A stretch of DNA of 64,000 bases from Dichetophora obliterata (lineage: Eukaryota > Arthropoda > Insecta > Diptera > Sciomyzidae), in assembly GCA_963920525.1 (NCBI GenBank), contig OY986439.1, positions 1,619,001 to 1,683,000 on the forward strand. The letters run 5' to 3'. Below, piece after piece: positions 35,018 to 47,519 of this stretch. The notes below the pieces were generated by a model. That model saw nothing but the letters and a program-made list of their open reading frames with translations, was not told the DNA's origin and did no database searches. Each line of letters begins with the position of its first letter. Positions within the stretch are counted from its first letter, which is position 1. The position numbers were made by a program, and so were the translations under genes.

Positions 35018-35954
35018 TACTTACTTACTTAGTTGGCGCTACAACCGTATGTCGGTCTTGGCCTCATCTAAGAATTTGCGCCAGCCATTTCTGTCTTTTG
35101 CTTGCTGGCGCCAGTTGGAAATTCCAAGCTTCGTCAGGTTGTCCTCTACTTGGTCTTTCCAACGAAGATGCGGTCGTCCTCTTCTGCGTTGACCGCCGCT
35201 GGGTACCGAATCGAATGTTTTCTTCACTGGAGCATCGTCTTTCATGCGCTGAACATGACCAAGCCAGCGAAGCCGCTCGATTTTAATGCGCTTGACTATG
35301 TCGATGTCAGCGTACAGCTCATACAGTTCATCATTCCACCGTATTCGGTACTCGCCATTGACGCAGATTGGTCCGTAGATCTTACGAAGAATCTTTCTCT
35401 CGAATGCTCCTAAAGTCTTTTCATCTAAACTGCTCAGCGTCCAGGTTTGTGATGCGTAAAGTAGGACGGGCATGATGAGCGATTTATAGAGCGTGATTTT
35501 CGTTCGTCGAGAGAGGGCTCTGCTTCTCAATTGCCTACTGAGCCCAAAGTAACACCTGTTGGCAAGAGTTATTCTTCGTTTGATCTCAATGCTGATGTCG
35601 TTGGTTGAATTAATGCTGGATCCTAGATAGACGAAGTTCTTCACAACCTCGAAGGAGGTATTGTCAACGGTAACGTGGGTTCCAAGACGCTGGGACTGTT
35701 TGTTTGTTGACACTAAGTATTTCGTCTTATCTGCATTCACTGACAGACCCATTCGACTTGACTCTCTTTCTAATCTGGAAAATGCTGCACTGACTTCGCG
35801 CGTATTATGGCCAATGATATCTATGTCATCAGCATACGCAAGCAGCATAACACTCTTGTAGAATATTGTGCCACTACGTCTCAGATCAGCAGCTCGGATG
35901 ATCTTTTCCATCATTAGGTTGAAAAAGTCGCACGATAAAAAAGCAGATAAAAAG
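35018..35954 (-). mobile_element. Young 5'-truncated non-LTR insertion
   Basis: Flanked by a perfect 14-bp duplication TCGACCATACATAT (35004-35017 and 35955-35968). The minus-strand copy ends in a TAAGTAAGTAAGTAA short-tandem tail beside the 3' duplication, the hallmark of several RTE-like non-LTR elements. At 937 bp it retains only the reverse-transcriptase C-terminal part, so reverse transcription stopped early. Perfect duplication and an open frame throughout indicate recent insertion. Confidence 0.93.
35039..35950 (-). CDS. Non-LTR reverse transcriptase, C-terminal fragment
   Basis: An open frame of about 300 codons. LLAYADDIDIIG holds the RT catalytic YADD box. Downstream come LSVNADKTKYLVS, NFVYLGSSINSTND, LANRCYFGLSRQLRSR, LYKSLIMPVLLYASQTWTL, FERKILRKIYGP and LRWLGHVQRM, the ordered C-terminal signature of RTE-like or related non-LTR elements, ending in a basic GRPHLRWKD region. 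The apparent start methionine and first residues (MVD) derive from the flanking duplication and not from the element. It lacks the endonuclease and the first half of RT, so it cannot mobilise itself. Role in the full element: target-primed reverse transcription. Confidence 0.88.
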   Translation of the reverse strand, partial: LSAFLSCDFFNLMMEKIIRAADLRRSGTIFYKSVMLLAYADDIDIIGHNTREVSAAFSRLERESSRMGLSVNADKTKYLVSTNKQSQRLGTHVTVDNTSFEVVKNFVYLGSSINSTNDISIEIKRRITLANRCYFGLSRQLRSRALSRRTKITLYKSLIMPVLLYASQTWTLSSLDEKTLGAFERKILRKIYGPICVNGEYRIRWNDELYELYADIDIVKRIKIERLRWLGHVQRMKDDAPVKKTFDSVPSGGQRRRGRPHLRWKDQVEDNLTKLGISNWRQQAKDRNGWRKFLDEAKTDIRL

Positions 35955-37222
35955 TCGACCATACATATAGCCTCGACTATTTCACTTAAAAAAAGTGTAA
36001 AAGTACATTGTACAGTAGCAATGTGTGATTAATTGTCATAATAACTAAAATACTATAAGAGTGAAATTCAAATAAATTAATAAAGAATTATTGCTTTTAA
36101 ATCGATAAATTTTGTAAAATCGTACATCCTACGCACTTAACTCTGGATCTGAAATATCGAGAGTTGAAAAATGAGTGTTCGCAGATCTGAAACCTCTAGA
36201 ATTACAAAATCTTAAAAATACTATAACTTTGATTTCAAAGCACTTAGAGACTTTTACAAACTCTTAAATTGAAGGTGTTGAATAGTACTACTACAATTTT
36301 TGCTAAATATATCACTTATTTGGCACACTCTTTCAGAAACTTCGATATTCTCACGAATTCGAAAAAAATGTTTCCAAAAATCTGTTCAAAATATCGTGCT
36401 GAAAAATATAATTGTATATATATATTTATGATTTCGATTTTTTTACATAGTCAACATATACTTCAGTAATACAAAAATTGATTGAAAATTAAAATTAAAG
36501 AGATCAATATCTATCAAATAACTACGTAAAAGTCGAATTTTAACAATATGCGGACTTTCTAGGGCATGGTGTCACCTGAAGAAATCATTTGTGGACCTTC
36601 TTCTTACACCGGCTTCTTATTTATGAATTAAGTCACCAGAAAAATGCTATTAGAAGTGAATTAAAAAAAAAGATTCACACTAATGTGTAGTATGTCATTC
36701 TTGTTGGCTTTACTGTTATCATCACTTCCATCATCTATAACTGCCGATGTCAAGGGTAGTCAAAACAATAGTGATGGTAATTTTGAATTTTTCACGTTTG
36801 ATCCATAAATCACGATGCGTAGGTGTTAACTATTGTTGCCTTCACGATTCAACTCATAACAAAGACTTTTACACGAAAACGTAACTCCAGTATATGATTT
36901 GTTCAGTTTTTTAGAACATACTCGTATTAAAGAGATTCAATGAAATAATTATTTAAATGCTTTCAGTTTTATTAAAATTTCGACCTTGTAAATTTTCCAA
37001 ATAAAATTTGAACCCCAAAAATCGTCCCCCTTAGCTACGGCCCTACTGTAAGTACATAGTTCTTATAATCACAAAGAGAAAAAAAATTATTTTATCCATA
37101 TTGAAAAATTGTTTTGCTTGATGCAAGAAAATGTCAAATCAGATGCTTGATTTAAAGCGCAGGAACAACTCTTAAATTCAGACAATAAATTTTTAATGCA
37201 AGCACACACTGAAATATGTACA

Positions 37223-38049
37223 ATAGGGTGGTCCTTATTTTAGAAATAGTTGAGTTTTGTTCCTTAGCGTCTAAAAATAAGTCCCTAATTTTTTTTTTAC
37301 AACAACAATTACACTTGCCGCTCGGAGCTTGAAGTTTACACAGAGGCAATGCAACGGAATGAGCATTAGGATGTATCGAATCACAATTTTTTCGAATTTC
37401 ACATTCTAAAGGAGTCTCAAAAGTTGCACAGGGTGGTCAAGATCTCCCCGAAAAAATATTTTAAAAAAAGGAAGTCTTTTCCTCCCGCAAAGTTGTTTGT
37501 GAGAAAACAGTAAAAAATAACGATCTCAAAATGCTTTGTTTTTTTAAAGAAAAGCTACATATGTCTTAAGGCAAAAGTAAATATAGACTTTCACTAACAA
37601 TATCTTGTCAAACGAGATGCCACTCCGGATTTTCATCCACAGAGTCCTGTGAAAAGGATATTTGAATCTAAAGTACACTCGAGATAGCACAGAATATTTG
37701 ATTGTTATCTGATTGTGCACCCTGTAACTCCGCCAAAAAGAACTCTGGCATTTTTCCCTTAAAATTAAGTTTTTTATTTTCTTCAGTGATTCTCCATGCA
37801 AAATTTCACCCAAATCGGAGATGGTCATCCGTAAGGCCAGTACGTTCAAAATGGAATTGCTGTTTTATCTATCTTTTTTCTCATATGTAGTAGATAATTT
37901 TTTCAATGTCTACCTGACGGCACATGTTAATAAAGTCCAATTTCTTTGAAACTTTTTTCTTATGCATTTTTATATATAGGAACAAAATAAAAAGGTGCTC
38001 AAGAAAAACAAACGATTTTTATTCTCCATACAAATAAGGACCAGTCTAA
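37223..38049. mobile_element. ~0.83 kb MITE-like element, TIR GGTCCTTATTT
   Basis: The left ATAGGGTGGTCCTTATTT and reverse-complemented right TTAGACTGGTCCTTATTT form inverted repeats. TGTACA flanks both sides (37217-37222 and 38050-38055). Alternatively TA may be the duplication, with ends starting at GGGTGG and GACTGG, which would make it a Tc1/mariner-type MITE. No coding sequence is recognised. Confidence 0.65.
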
Positions 38050-38055
38050 TGTACA

Positions 38056-39274
38056 GGAACAAATAATATTCTTGTTTTTCGTAAATGTTTTTCTGACTTA
38101 AGAGTAAAATTATTACTAATTTGTCTTATTCAAACATTTTAAACTGTGATTGAGTGCATATTTATTTAAAGTGCTTTGTTGTGTCATAATTAAAAGACTC
38201 AGTGGTTTGGTTGATCTACTGCACAGTCAGTGTTGTGAAATTTGACGATTTATCGTCTTTTTTACGATTTTTGGAACTAATTATGACGCGACGAATTGCT
38301 TTCATTAATATGCCAAAAATTACGATTTTTAGTTGACTCGTTTTTTTTACCATTAAAAATTTAAGTTGGCAAGAGAATCAAGTTCGTATTAAAATTTAAT
38401 TTCAATTAAACTTGGGTCGTGTTAGCGTACTGCTGTTTGCTGTTTTGCTGTTTGTTCAATTGAATTATATTGCTGTTCAAAAAAATTATTCTATTCTGCA
38501 ATTTTTACTGAAAAATTAAACGTTATTTTCTTTATATATTTAGAGTCTTGTATTAATTTCAAAGCCTAACGAAATGTAATAATTTTTTACCTTTAATAAT
38601 ACATCTATTAAATTTTATATTAATTATTCTATATTAATAGTCACTGAATTTTTAAACATTTTATTTAATTTTTTATTAAAAACTATGTATACTGATATAA
38701 GCAAATATGCTTTTGAAGAAAAATGTATTGTATTGTAGTACTGATTTGTATCGAATGACGATTCTGACAATTTTCATGGTGTTAAAATTACAGGATTTTT
38801 TTTATCTTTTTCATCTTATCCTTGTGCACAGCTGTTTCAAGAAAAACTTTGCAAAAGCTAAAAAACAAATGCAAAAATTTGTGAAAATAATAACACTACT
38901 GAACTACATATCAAAATATAATCTAAATTATAACCAACACAGAGCGATCAGTGCTGAGCTAAACATATAGAAGCGAAATTCGAAAAAATGTTTTGATAGG
39001 TCAATATTGAATTTGATATCATTGAAAGTGGACAAGCAAAGCAGTAAAATGTAATCCTTATTATTAGATTAATATATAATTTATAATTAAAAATTAATCA
39101 CAAATAAACAATAAATTAGTTATAATCAAAATTTAATCCATATTATTAGAAGAATATATAATTTATTATTCTATGTATTAATAAATTAAAAATGGATGCA
39201 TTATTTTTAGTACTAATTATTTTTAGAAAAAAATAAATAAATTGAAAATTACAAAATCAATCTCAAATAAACGA
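38056..39274. other. AT-rich DNA without recognisable gene
   Basis: Very AT-rich, with repeated ATTAT/TTAAT stretches around 39060-39190. A hAT-like start word (CAGTGTTGTGAAATTTGACG near 38226) has no visible partner. No gene. Confidence 0.4.
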
Positions 39275-39536
39275 TTAACACTTTCACTGCCATGTTACCC
39301 GCGGTAGGGCACAACTTTTACTTTCTGGGAGGCCTTGTGTACTGCTGGCGGTCACAAGCTTTAAATTTTTTCATGAATTCTTTTCTATGTGGCCTCTTAT
39401 CAATATATCAATTTTTCTTCATCGGCACCTAGATAAAAGCTGGTCACATCCATAAATCACTCAAAAATTGACGAAACACAAAAAACAAAAAATTTTTATA
39501 AAACATAAGTTATATGGGCGGCAGCGCACGTGTTAA
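39275..39536. mobile_element. 262 bp piggyBac-like MITE with TTAA ends
   Basis: TTAACACTTTCACTGCC at the left and, reverse-complemented, TTAACACGTGCGCTGCC at the right, with TTAA at both borders (39275-39278 and 39533-39536). This layout fits non-autonomous piggyBac elements. No coding sequence. Its ends differ from the piggyBac element at 14467, so it belongs to another family. Confidence 0.75.
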
Positions 39537-39543
39537 TAAATAT

Positions 39544-39870
39544 AATTCTTCTTTTGCCGAGTAAATAATTTTCTTGTCTAAAGCCAATTGTGCTTATTTT
39601 CAGAAAACAATTTACACGGATGAAAAGAGATTTTTTTTCTAGATAAAAACCTTCTTATATCAAGCAAAATTCTCTTATTATAGGAAAACCATTCTATTCT
39701 ATACCATTCTAGAATTCTTCTTTTGCCGAGTAAATAATTTTCTTGTCTAAAGCCAATTGTGCTTATTTTCAGAAAACAATTTACACGGATGAAAAGAAAT
39801 TTTTTTTTCTAGATAAAAACCTTCTTATATCAAGCAAAACTCTCTTATTATAGGAAAACCATACTGTCTT
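39544..39870. repeat. 169 bp tandem duplication
   Basis: The segment starting AATTCTTCTTTTGCCGAGTA at 39544 is repeated almost exactly at 39713, with near identity over about 145 bp. High similarity points to a recent duplication. Non-coding. Confidence 0.93.
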
Positions 39871-42800
39871 CTTATTATTTCAGAAACTTATTTCTGTTAT
39901 CATACAAAATGTTTTAGTTTTTAGAAAGTAATTTACTTGGATCAAGAAAATTATTGCTTCAAAATAACAAATTCAGAGAAAATAAACTGAAGTTTTAGAA
40001 AAATGTTTCTAAGTACAAGAAACATTTATGAGAATAGACCGCTTTCTTGGTTATTTCATGGATTTATTTTTAAAATTGATTGTTTTAAATATTAGTTTAA
40101 TATTTTTTAAGATATTTCTGAAAATGATTTTTCTGTTGGGAACTTTTTCAATAAATTAATTATAAAAAATATTACTTGTTTTAAAAGTATTTACAAAAAC
40201 ATACTTACGGAAAATTTTTAGTATGAATTTTTTAGGAAATAAATGAAAAATTATAAAAATCTGCAAAGACACAGCATTTTTTTTTAAACCATTAATGCAA
40301 TGCTTTCCATTCGTACCTGTGAAAATTTATCACAATATGTTTTTAAATAATAGCGGATTTTATATCAGTAAAATAATATTTTCATTTTTTTTATTTTATT
40401 TTTCACACCAACAGAAAATATTATTAAATAAAGACGGGAAAACCGTTTGAAAACTCAAGAGATAACCCGCAGTTTCATTTCACAGCAAATGGAAATCAAT
40501 TAATATTTAATTCAATTCAAAGTTTATTTTTGTTCAACCGTTTCAACGAGTTGCTACATTTTTCTTTCCCCATTATTAACTTTTCCCAATCTAGCGGGCA
40601 CCGGTTTTTAACGCTTTTCTACAAAAAACCGAGAGCATCTGTGAAAACGAGAAGTTTTCATTTTCATCTATTTTCAATTAATTTTTCAATTGATTTTCAT
40701 TCGTTCGTTGTTAATGGCTTTGTGTTGGCTCGTGTTGTTCTTTGCACCAACGGCTATAGTTAGTACAGTTGTTTTTGTTGTTGTTTCTATTATTGCTGTC
40801 ACATATAAAAGCTTTTTTTTTGCTGCACAAAGACCAGCAAATTAATGAATAATAATAAAAATTTGATGCTCACGTGCTCCCGGGTTGAAAGCAGTCATAT
40901 TGAAAATTCAGATAACTGGTTTATATTTGCGATATAGCGAAAATTGCGATATGCGAAAAAATGTTAATTTTAATGTATTTATGACCTATGATTTAAGTTT
41001 TACTTTCATTCGTGTTAGAAGCTGAATAAACTGTAAAATTTTTAAAACTATCTACCAACAAAACGACACTAACTTCCAACAGTTTAAAAGTGCTTAAATG
41101 TCAAATCAATTAAATTAATGTGGCTAACATGAGTGCCACATCCGGTGCGTTTTGCGTGTTCATATCGCCATAACGCATTTAATGTTTTCAATTGCCACAA
41201 AATTGATTTGTTCGCACTAACGACGATGAAGTATTCGATTTCAAAATCAATTCAAATTCATTGCATTTCGAATAGTTTCGTTATTGGTACAATTTTGGGT
41301 AAATGGCGGAAACCACTTAAGCGAGTTTAGAATGAACATTTTTAGTGGGTGTAGTTTGCTGTTGCTGTAATGTCCACTATTGTTTTTGTTGCACTCTCAG
41401 TTAAGGCGAATCATTAAATATCTGCTGGGAAGCTTTTTAATGAACGTTAGAGATGACTAAACTGACTGCTTGAGTGGGAAATTGTGACTTTTCCAAAAAT
41501 AGCTGGAAACAGAATTAATTTGAACATTCATAATTCAAATATTGTTTTCTGAGTTATATTTTTTATAAAAAATGTTGTTTAATACTGAAAAATAAAGTAA
41601 GTAATCGAAGCAAAAATTAATTCAAAAGAATATTGGTCTAAAAATATTATATATGTCTTGTTCAACGTTTAAAGTAGTCCAAAATCTTGAAAAATTTTTT
41701 GGGAGAAAGTAATATCCATCAACATGTTAAGGAGATAAGAGAATGACATATGATTGCAAACAATTGATTGCAATGAACAAGCTTTATATGCATAAATGAT
41801 TGGGAACTGGACATACAAGTTTTATAGCAACTGCGAACGCGTAATACAGGGGACCATCCCATACATGTTGGACGGGAAAAACTATTTTATGATTTTAAAC
41901 GATAGGGGATTCAAAAACATTCAAAAAAATGCACCGCTAGTGGCTAATTTTGTGTTTTCCTGAGGTTGTTCCACTAAAAATGCTCTCGCAACGAAACTTT
42001 TTTAAGTGAAGGTTTCCGAAAAGACATTTTAGAAAGATAAATCATGGTATTTCAAACAATATGCAAGCAACTTCAACTTAATTTTGGTTTCTTACATATA
42101 AATACTTATACAACTTTGATAATCTCAAGGTTGAGTTTCATCTTATGAGTTCGACGATATTGGTTTCGAGAACAAAAACAGGAGGAAGTTTCTTTATGTT
42201 AAGAAAAAGTTAAATTTTTTTTAAAAAAGTGTTTTTTTTTATTTTTTTAGAATGGTTTTGATAATTCTGTAACTATTTAATAGGTTATATAATTAAAGTT
42301 TTTTTATATTGAAGCAATACTAAATAAAAATTCAGTTCCTAAAATACTTCAATTCGTAATAATATGTTTCCATCTGCTCGAAATCTTGAGTTTTTGTGAG
42401 ATTTCGTAAAATCCATATGGAAATCAACAGAGTTCTCTATACAAGTTAAAGATTTTAAATTCTTGTGATTTCAACAAAATCTAATACAAAATCTCATAAA
42501 TGCAATGCGGTATCCCTGAAAAGTTATATCAGTATCCAGCACTATTCAGTTCATGTCAAATGTTTCATATTGACAATTGGCAATGACAACTAATTAATTA
42601 GTAGAAAAAAACAATAACAATAATAGAGATGACAAATGTAAAGCAAAGGAAATATGAAAATATAAAGGCTTGGTGCTTTAGTAAGGAGCAATTGCTAGTA
42701 GCGATTTTGGAGAAAAAAATTGAAGAGCTCCGGAAATGGCAACAGAAATGCAACAACGCAATTGCTCCTTCACGATTTTCTCATTCTTAAATTTATCAAA

Positions 42801-44287
42801 TGAAGTCTGAATTGTCAAATGAAATTTAGCTGCCATGACATTCCAGATGGAAACACTTTGTAATCACGTTTTCGAGTAGATGGAAACATGGTATAAGATT
42901 TATTTTGATACAAAAAAATAAAGAAATAAATTTTTCGCAATGTTGCGCAATATTTGAATCAGAATCAAAAGAATAGTTTTCTTCTGTAGAATTTAGATGT
43001 ACAATAATAAATGAAAGCACATCGATTTAGGCTTTATTTTGTTAAACGAACTTAGTCACTTGCGTTAAATTTTTTTTACCTGGCAATATATTTTAAAAGA
43101 AAATTTCAGTTAGAGATAGAAGTTTTGTTCTAATTCGTATGAAAATGGAATTGCCAGAGAAAAAACCCCAAGTGAGGTGATTGTGGACGTTTTATAAAAT
43201 TAGACCATTAAAGTTATTTTCCAAAGAAAATTTATTAAGCGCAGGTTCTCACCCAGAGGTGCTAAAGCAGTGATACTTTTGATTTTTTTTTAATAGAAGG
43301 TAGTAAATGAACACTTCGAGTTTTCTGGCAGTTATTTATTGATTCTCAAAGTGTAGAAAATATTTTTTGGTGCATAAGAGTTTACTGTGTAGTGTAAATA
43401 CGCTGTTAAACATCACGTTAAAAAAGTACCCAAACAGTCTCCATCGCACAGCACGGTCATGTCATCTGACATGAAAAGTAAAAAAATTTTATAAATTATA
43501 TTATATTTTTTAGAGCTTGAACCTCTAATATCAATATATAGTTGATATAGTTGATTACAAAAATGGCGGATATGTGAATTTTAAGTAGCGTTTTTTCACA
43601 TTTTTAATTTTTCAAGAAAACTTCGAATATTATGTGAATTATTTAATTAATTTTATCTACTTTAAAATAAAAAAAAAATTAAAGTCAATCCATAGAGTAG
43701 TACTTGAGATACCTTGGAGACCAGTTTGAAAAACATGATTTTTTAGAAAACGAGTTTTAAGGTTTGATTAAAGATATTTTGAAGTTCCTTTACGAAAGTT
43801 TTTGGTTCCTTTCGAATGCGATAGCTTTTGTATGCAATCGTTATTGGCCAAACCGCTTTGGGAATATATTCCACACACCATAAGCTTTTGAAAAATTAAA
43901 AAAATAGAGTTTTTTGGTCGAGTTTCATGAGAACATGCACTTAAGGGTAAGGGGTCGGAGGATATCAATGAAATCTACATAAACTAAGGGATTAGAGCGG
44001 AAAACCTTTTGAAATGAAAGGTTGCCAAAAGCTGCCAAGCCTTAAATTTTTTAATATACATATAAAATTTAATAAACAATATAATAAACATTAAGAAATT
44101 ATCAAAACTTAATGTCACCTTTAACCACCAGTTTATCTGTGTGAACTTTGCATGTAAGGAAGATACGCCACTCAATAGTCTTAATAGAATTAATTTCGAG
44201 TTATTCCGAGCCCACAAACTCGAGTTACAGATTTAAATCCGTCTAAATAGGCCAAACAGTCTATTATGCGTAATTTTGTTAAAAAGC
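39871..44287. other. Long AT-rich stretch without recognisable gene
   Basis: Only short frames without recognisable domains. A possible hAT-like end (CAGGGGACCATCC near 41850) lacks a matching duplication. Nothing else supported. Confidence 0.4.
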
Positions 44288-44842
44288 TTAACTCTAGAAT
44301 GGGCAGCATTCAGGGAGGCGGTAACATAAGGGCCCTAGGCGGGCCTAAGTAGGCCCAGAAAGAAAACGGGAGCTGTGGCCTGGTAAATCATATTTGTATA
44401 TAGGCAGGTATGGTGTTGGTAGGTATGATGATTTTCCCCACAATTTTCCCCTCACAATAAAAAAAAAAATCAAAACCTATACACAACTTGCGCACTAAAA
44501 ACACTGAGATCGCAATCAATTACATTATTGTATTATTATTAAAGAAAAAAACAAATATTACACAATAACCGTTGTTGACATGGTAAGTACACAACCCAAC
44601 GCCTGCTGTTATGTAAGGGGTCTGGGCATACTTAGGCCCAGTAAGTAATTTTGGATATTGAGATAATAAAAATAAAAATTTCTTTTACGAACTGAATCCG
44701 ATCGAAACAATGTTTTGTTTTTGTGCTCATTAAGCATCACCGCAAAAAGTCATGCATGAAGTTTTAGATCGATGCGTGAAAAAATATAAAAGATATACAT
44801 GCTTAGGCTCAAAATGGGCCCAGTTGCCCATCCTAGGGTTAA
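44288..44842. mobile_element. 555 bp piggyBac-like MITE, CYCTAGRATGGGCA ends
   Basis: The left reads TTAACTCTAGAATGGGCAGC and the right, reverse-complemented, TTAACCCTAGGATGGGCAAC, with TTAA at each border. The CCCTAG start is like that of classical piggyBac ends. Internal words TAGGCCCA and GGGCCC recur near both ends. No coding sequence. Confidence 0.85.
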
Positions 44843-46788
44843 TGTGGCATTTTCACTGACTGACTTTTGCCATTATCTGCAGAGAGGTGACGGAAGATCA
44901 GAAATATTAATTTTAATAAAAAAGACATTCTGTGTCAAATGCAATTTTATTCGAGGTTAATTGTTTGATAAAAAATTTTAAATTCGCATCCAAAGATTGA
45001 CAAAATATTTAAGTGACACGGATAAAACTTATGTGCCATACTCCACTTACTCTGCGTGACTGTGTTTTTTCTTCCTGAAATTATTGGTTTTCTTATTCTA
45101 CATTTAATGTTAGGAAGAAACTGTTGAGGAGCATATATTTACATAAGTACGGGGATTCTATTTTTATATTAATGTAATTTTCGGTTTTGATTTTATATAA
45201 AAGAGCACCATATAAGGGGCATGATATTAAAGGGATTTGATTTAAAATCATATAAAATTGAATTTTTTTTCAAGTTAAATTCTTTAAACAATAGTTTATT
45301 TGTTTTTGATTCGACTTTATATTAAATTGCGACTACTCTATATGCTTTGTACCCAGATGCTCTCGAAGATTTTTTTTCTTAAAACAACAGGTACAATACG
45401 AAAATTACTGAATCTAGAAATCAAAATATTTTTCGCACAAATTCACAGTGTACATAGCAGTAGCTACACAGAAAAATATCTAAAGAACAGCAAAAGAATG
45501 CATCTTTAAAATATAAATGTCATCTCTTCTTCTGTTACCAAGGGAACAAACTGAAATGCCTTGAATTTGGAGAAAGAATAAATGCAAACTCTTTAAAAAT
45601 ACTATTGTTTTACATTCCTGAGTGAAACAAACGTGTAATGCGCTCTAAGTCATACTTTATAGCCAGTTTTCCACTTCGTTTAAATCAGCTTTCAGTCAGG
45701 TTTGAGCTAAAATCTCTTGTACGTCCAGGTATAAAACGGTTTTTTACGATCAACTTAAAAGTATAAACAAATCATAAATTATTCTTTTAATAGGGACATC
45801 GTTTCACCGGCGACCACATACAAAATTGATTTCAAATTTATTTAAATACACAACGAGCCGTTTTCAATGCATGAAAGATGAATTAAAAATATAAAAAAAG
45901 TATAGCAATAACAATGGTGACATCTTTGAGTTTCCACCAAATGCTTTCGTAAAATATCGTTTAATTCTTGCTTGAGCAGCCCACCCAGCTGCTGTGCGCT
46001 ACGTTATTTTAAATAAGCATTTAGCTGACAAATAGACCAACCGACCGAAAGTTGATGAAAGCGACATCGAAAGTGAAACGAATATTTGAGGCCATAAAAA
46101 TAACAAAACTCGCACACACACAGTCAAGCACCAGTGGATAGAAGATACTAAATTGATTTTTCATGCATACTAAATTGAAAGCCATTAAAAGAAAAAAAGT
46201 GGAGAAGCAGCAGATTAAAGTGATGAAGAGAGGCTGCTGCTGCTTTTATGTTGGTCAAAATGCGATCAAAACCTCCAGCAGCTTAAGTAGTCGGTTCAAG
46301 ATATAAAAAATGACTTAAAAATTTTGTTCAGAATTATTATTCAAGCGCAGCTAACAAGGTTCAGCAGTATAGTATTTTTTTTTTTTGGTTTGGGTATTCA
46401 AATCATTTTTCAAAGTCAAAATGTTCTATAGTTTAAATAAAAAAGGAAATCTTTTGATGCGTAACAAAGTCGTTTATTTTAATCGAATTGATGTTTAAAA
46501 CGACTATAAAAGAAACTATATCATGTTCATTTAGTTTGGTAGCTTTTTATATGCCATTTAGACTTCAAATTCAGAGGAAGTATTAATGTCATATTTTTGT
46601 TGAACTTCAGTGTTGATCATTGTAACAGCACACTTTTGAAATATCTCAAGAAGGTCGAGTCGATTTCGCTTTTCGTTTGACAATTAAATTGGCTGACTTT
46701 AGCCAGTTTTTAAGTGTTTTAGTCAAATATAGCATAACTGTTCACTTTTCCAATGACGATCACAACCCGTATCGCTTATGTTCTATTA
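44843..46788. other. Gene-free AT-rich DNA
   Basis: No repeat or domain recognised; frames are short. Confidence 0.4.
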
Positions 46789-46965
46789 CTAGGGCGTTCA
46801 AGATGCTGCCGATCTCCAAGTGATTGCACCACCATTCTTCAAATGTGTGACATTTTTGACGGGTGGCAACCTTAACATGAACAAACCCTTAATGACAGAT
46901 CGTTTTGTCAAAGAATAGTGACGTTACAGTGTTCTAAGTTAAACAACTTTGGTATTGTTATAAAA

Positions 46966-47260
46966 ATGGATAAAGAAGAGTTTCGTACCTTGATAAAGCA
47001 TTAGTTTTAACGTAACAAAATTGCGAAAGAAAAATGAGAAAAGCTTAATAAATATTATCATGAATCTGCTCCGTCTTATTGAACCATAAAATATTGGATT
47101 TCAGAGTTCAAAAAAGGCCAAATCAGCACAAAAGATGAACACGGAGGGTGAGCACTAAAAACAGTGACCACTTCAGAATGTTTTGGGAAAATTCGCAATT
47201 TATATTAAGATAGCTACAGCCGTAGGCATATCAAGTGGGTTGGTGGTTTAAATTTTCCAT
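46966..47260 (+). pseudogene. Mariner transposase, N-terminal fragment
   Basis: The start codon is followed by MDKEEFRTLIKH, then APSY.TIKYWISEFKKGQIS and TKDEHGG, ending near AVGISSGLV. This is the paired-type helix-turn-helix N-terminus of mariner transposases, which binds the inverted repeats. Two or more stops interrupt it and it runs into inserted DNA near 47265. Confidence 0.82.
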
Positions 47261-47519
47261 CAAAGATGCCCAGTAGTGGCTGATATCAGCAAATCAAACT
47301 CACACGTATACTAACGCTCTTTTGTTTGATCGTCAATCAACCAATAGGAAATCAGCATGTTGAGTGGGAGAGACAAACTGCACTTGCAGAACTTCTGTGT
47401 CTTATTTTACATTTTAATCGTCATCGAGACTGCTGTCAGTGAACACATAAATTGAAATTATTGCGATATATTAATGATGTCAGCCGACTCATAGAAAATT
47501 TGTGACATTTCTTAAAAAT

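Larger units (their letters stand above)
33984..36683. mobile_element. Foldback element with ~570 bp inverted arms
   Basis: The left arm (about 33984-34553) and right arm (about 36122-36683) are inverted copies. Shared words include AATTCACTTCTAATAGCATT, AATTCATAAATAAG, AGAAGGTCCACA and CTAGAAAGTCCGCATAT at the outer side and GATCTG.AA.ATC.AGAGTT with TAGGATGTA at the inner side. The ends read TTAGGGTGCATTG and, reverse-complemented, TTAGTGTGAATC. The centre (34554-36121) has no recognised gene apart from the non-LTR insertion at 35018-35954. Without that insert the element is about 1.75 kb. No clear target duplication could be fixed. Confidence 0.82.
30564..37045. mobile_element. Probable hAT-type element with nested insertions
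   Basis: The left end CAGGGCCGTAACCAGGGGG and the reverse-complemented right end TAGGGCCGTAGCTAAGGGGG match in most positions. The flanks are CTGTATGT (30556-30563) and CTGTAAGT (37046-37053), an 8-bp duplication with one mismatch, the size typical of hAT elements. Inside lie a deleted mariner (30690-31603), a foldback element (33984-36683) and a non-LTR insertion. No hAT transposase is recognisable in the remaining 2.9 kb or so, so it was non-autonomous or has decayed. Confidence 0.68.

Noticed and set aside
41840..42530. Possible hAT element starting CAGGGGACCATCC
   Set aside because: The candidate partner end near 42515 matches weakly and there is no flanking duplication.
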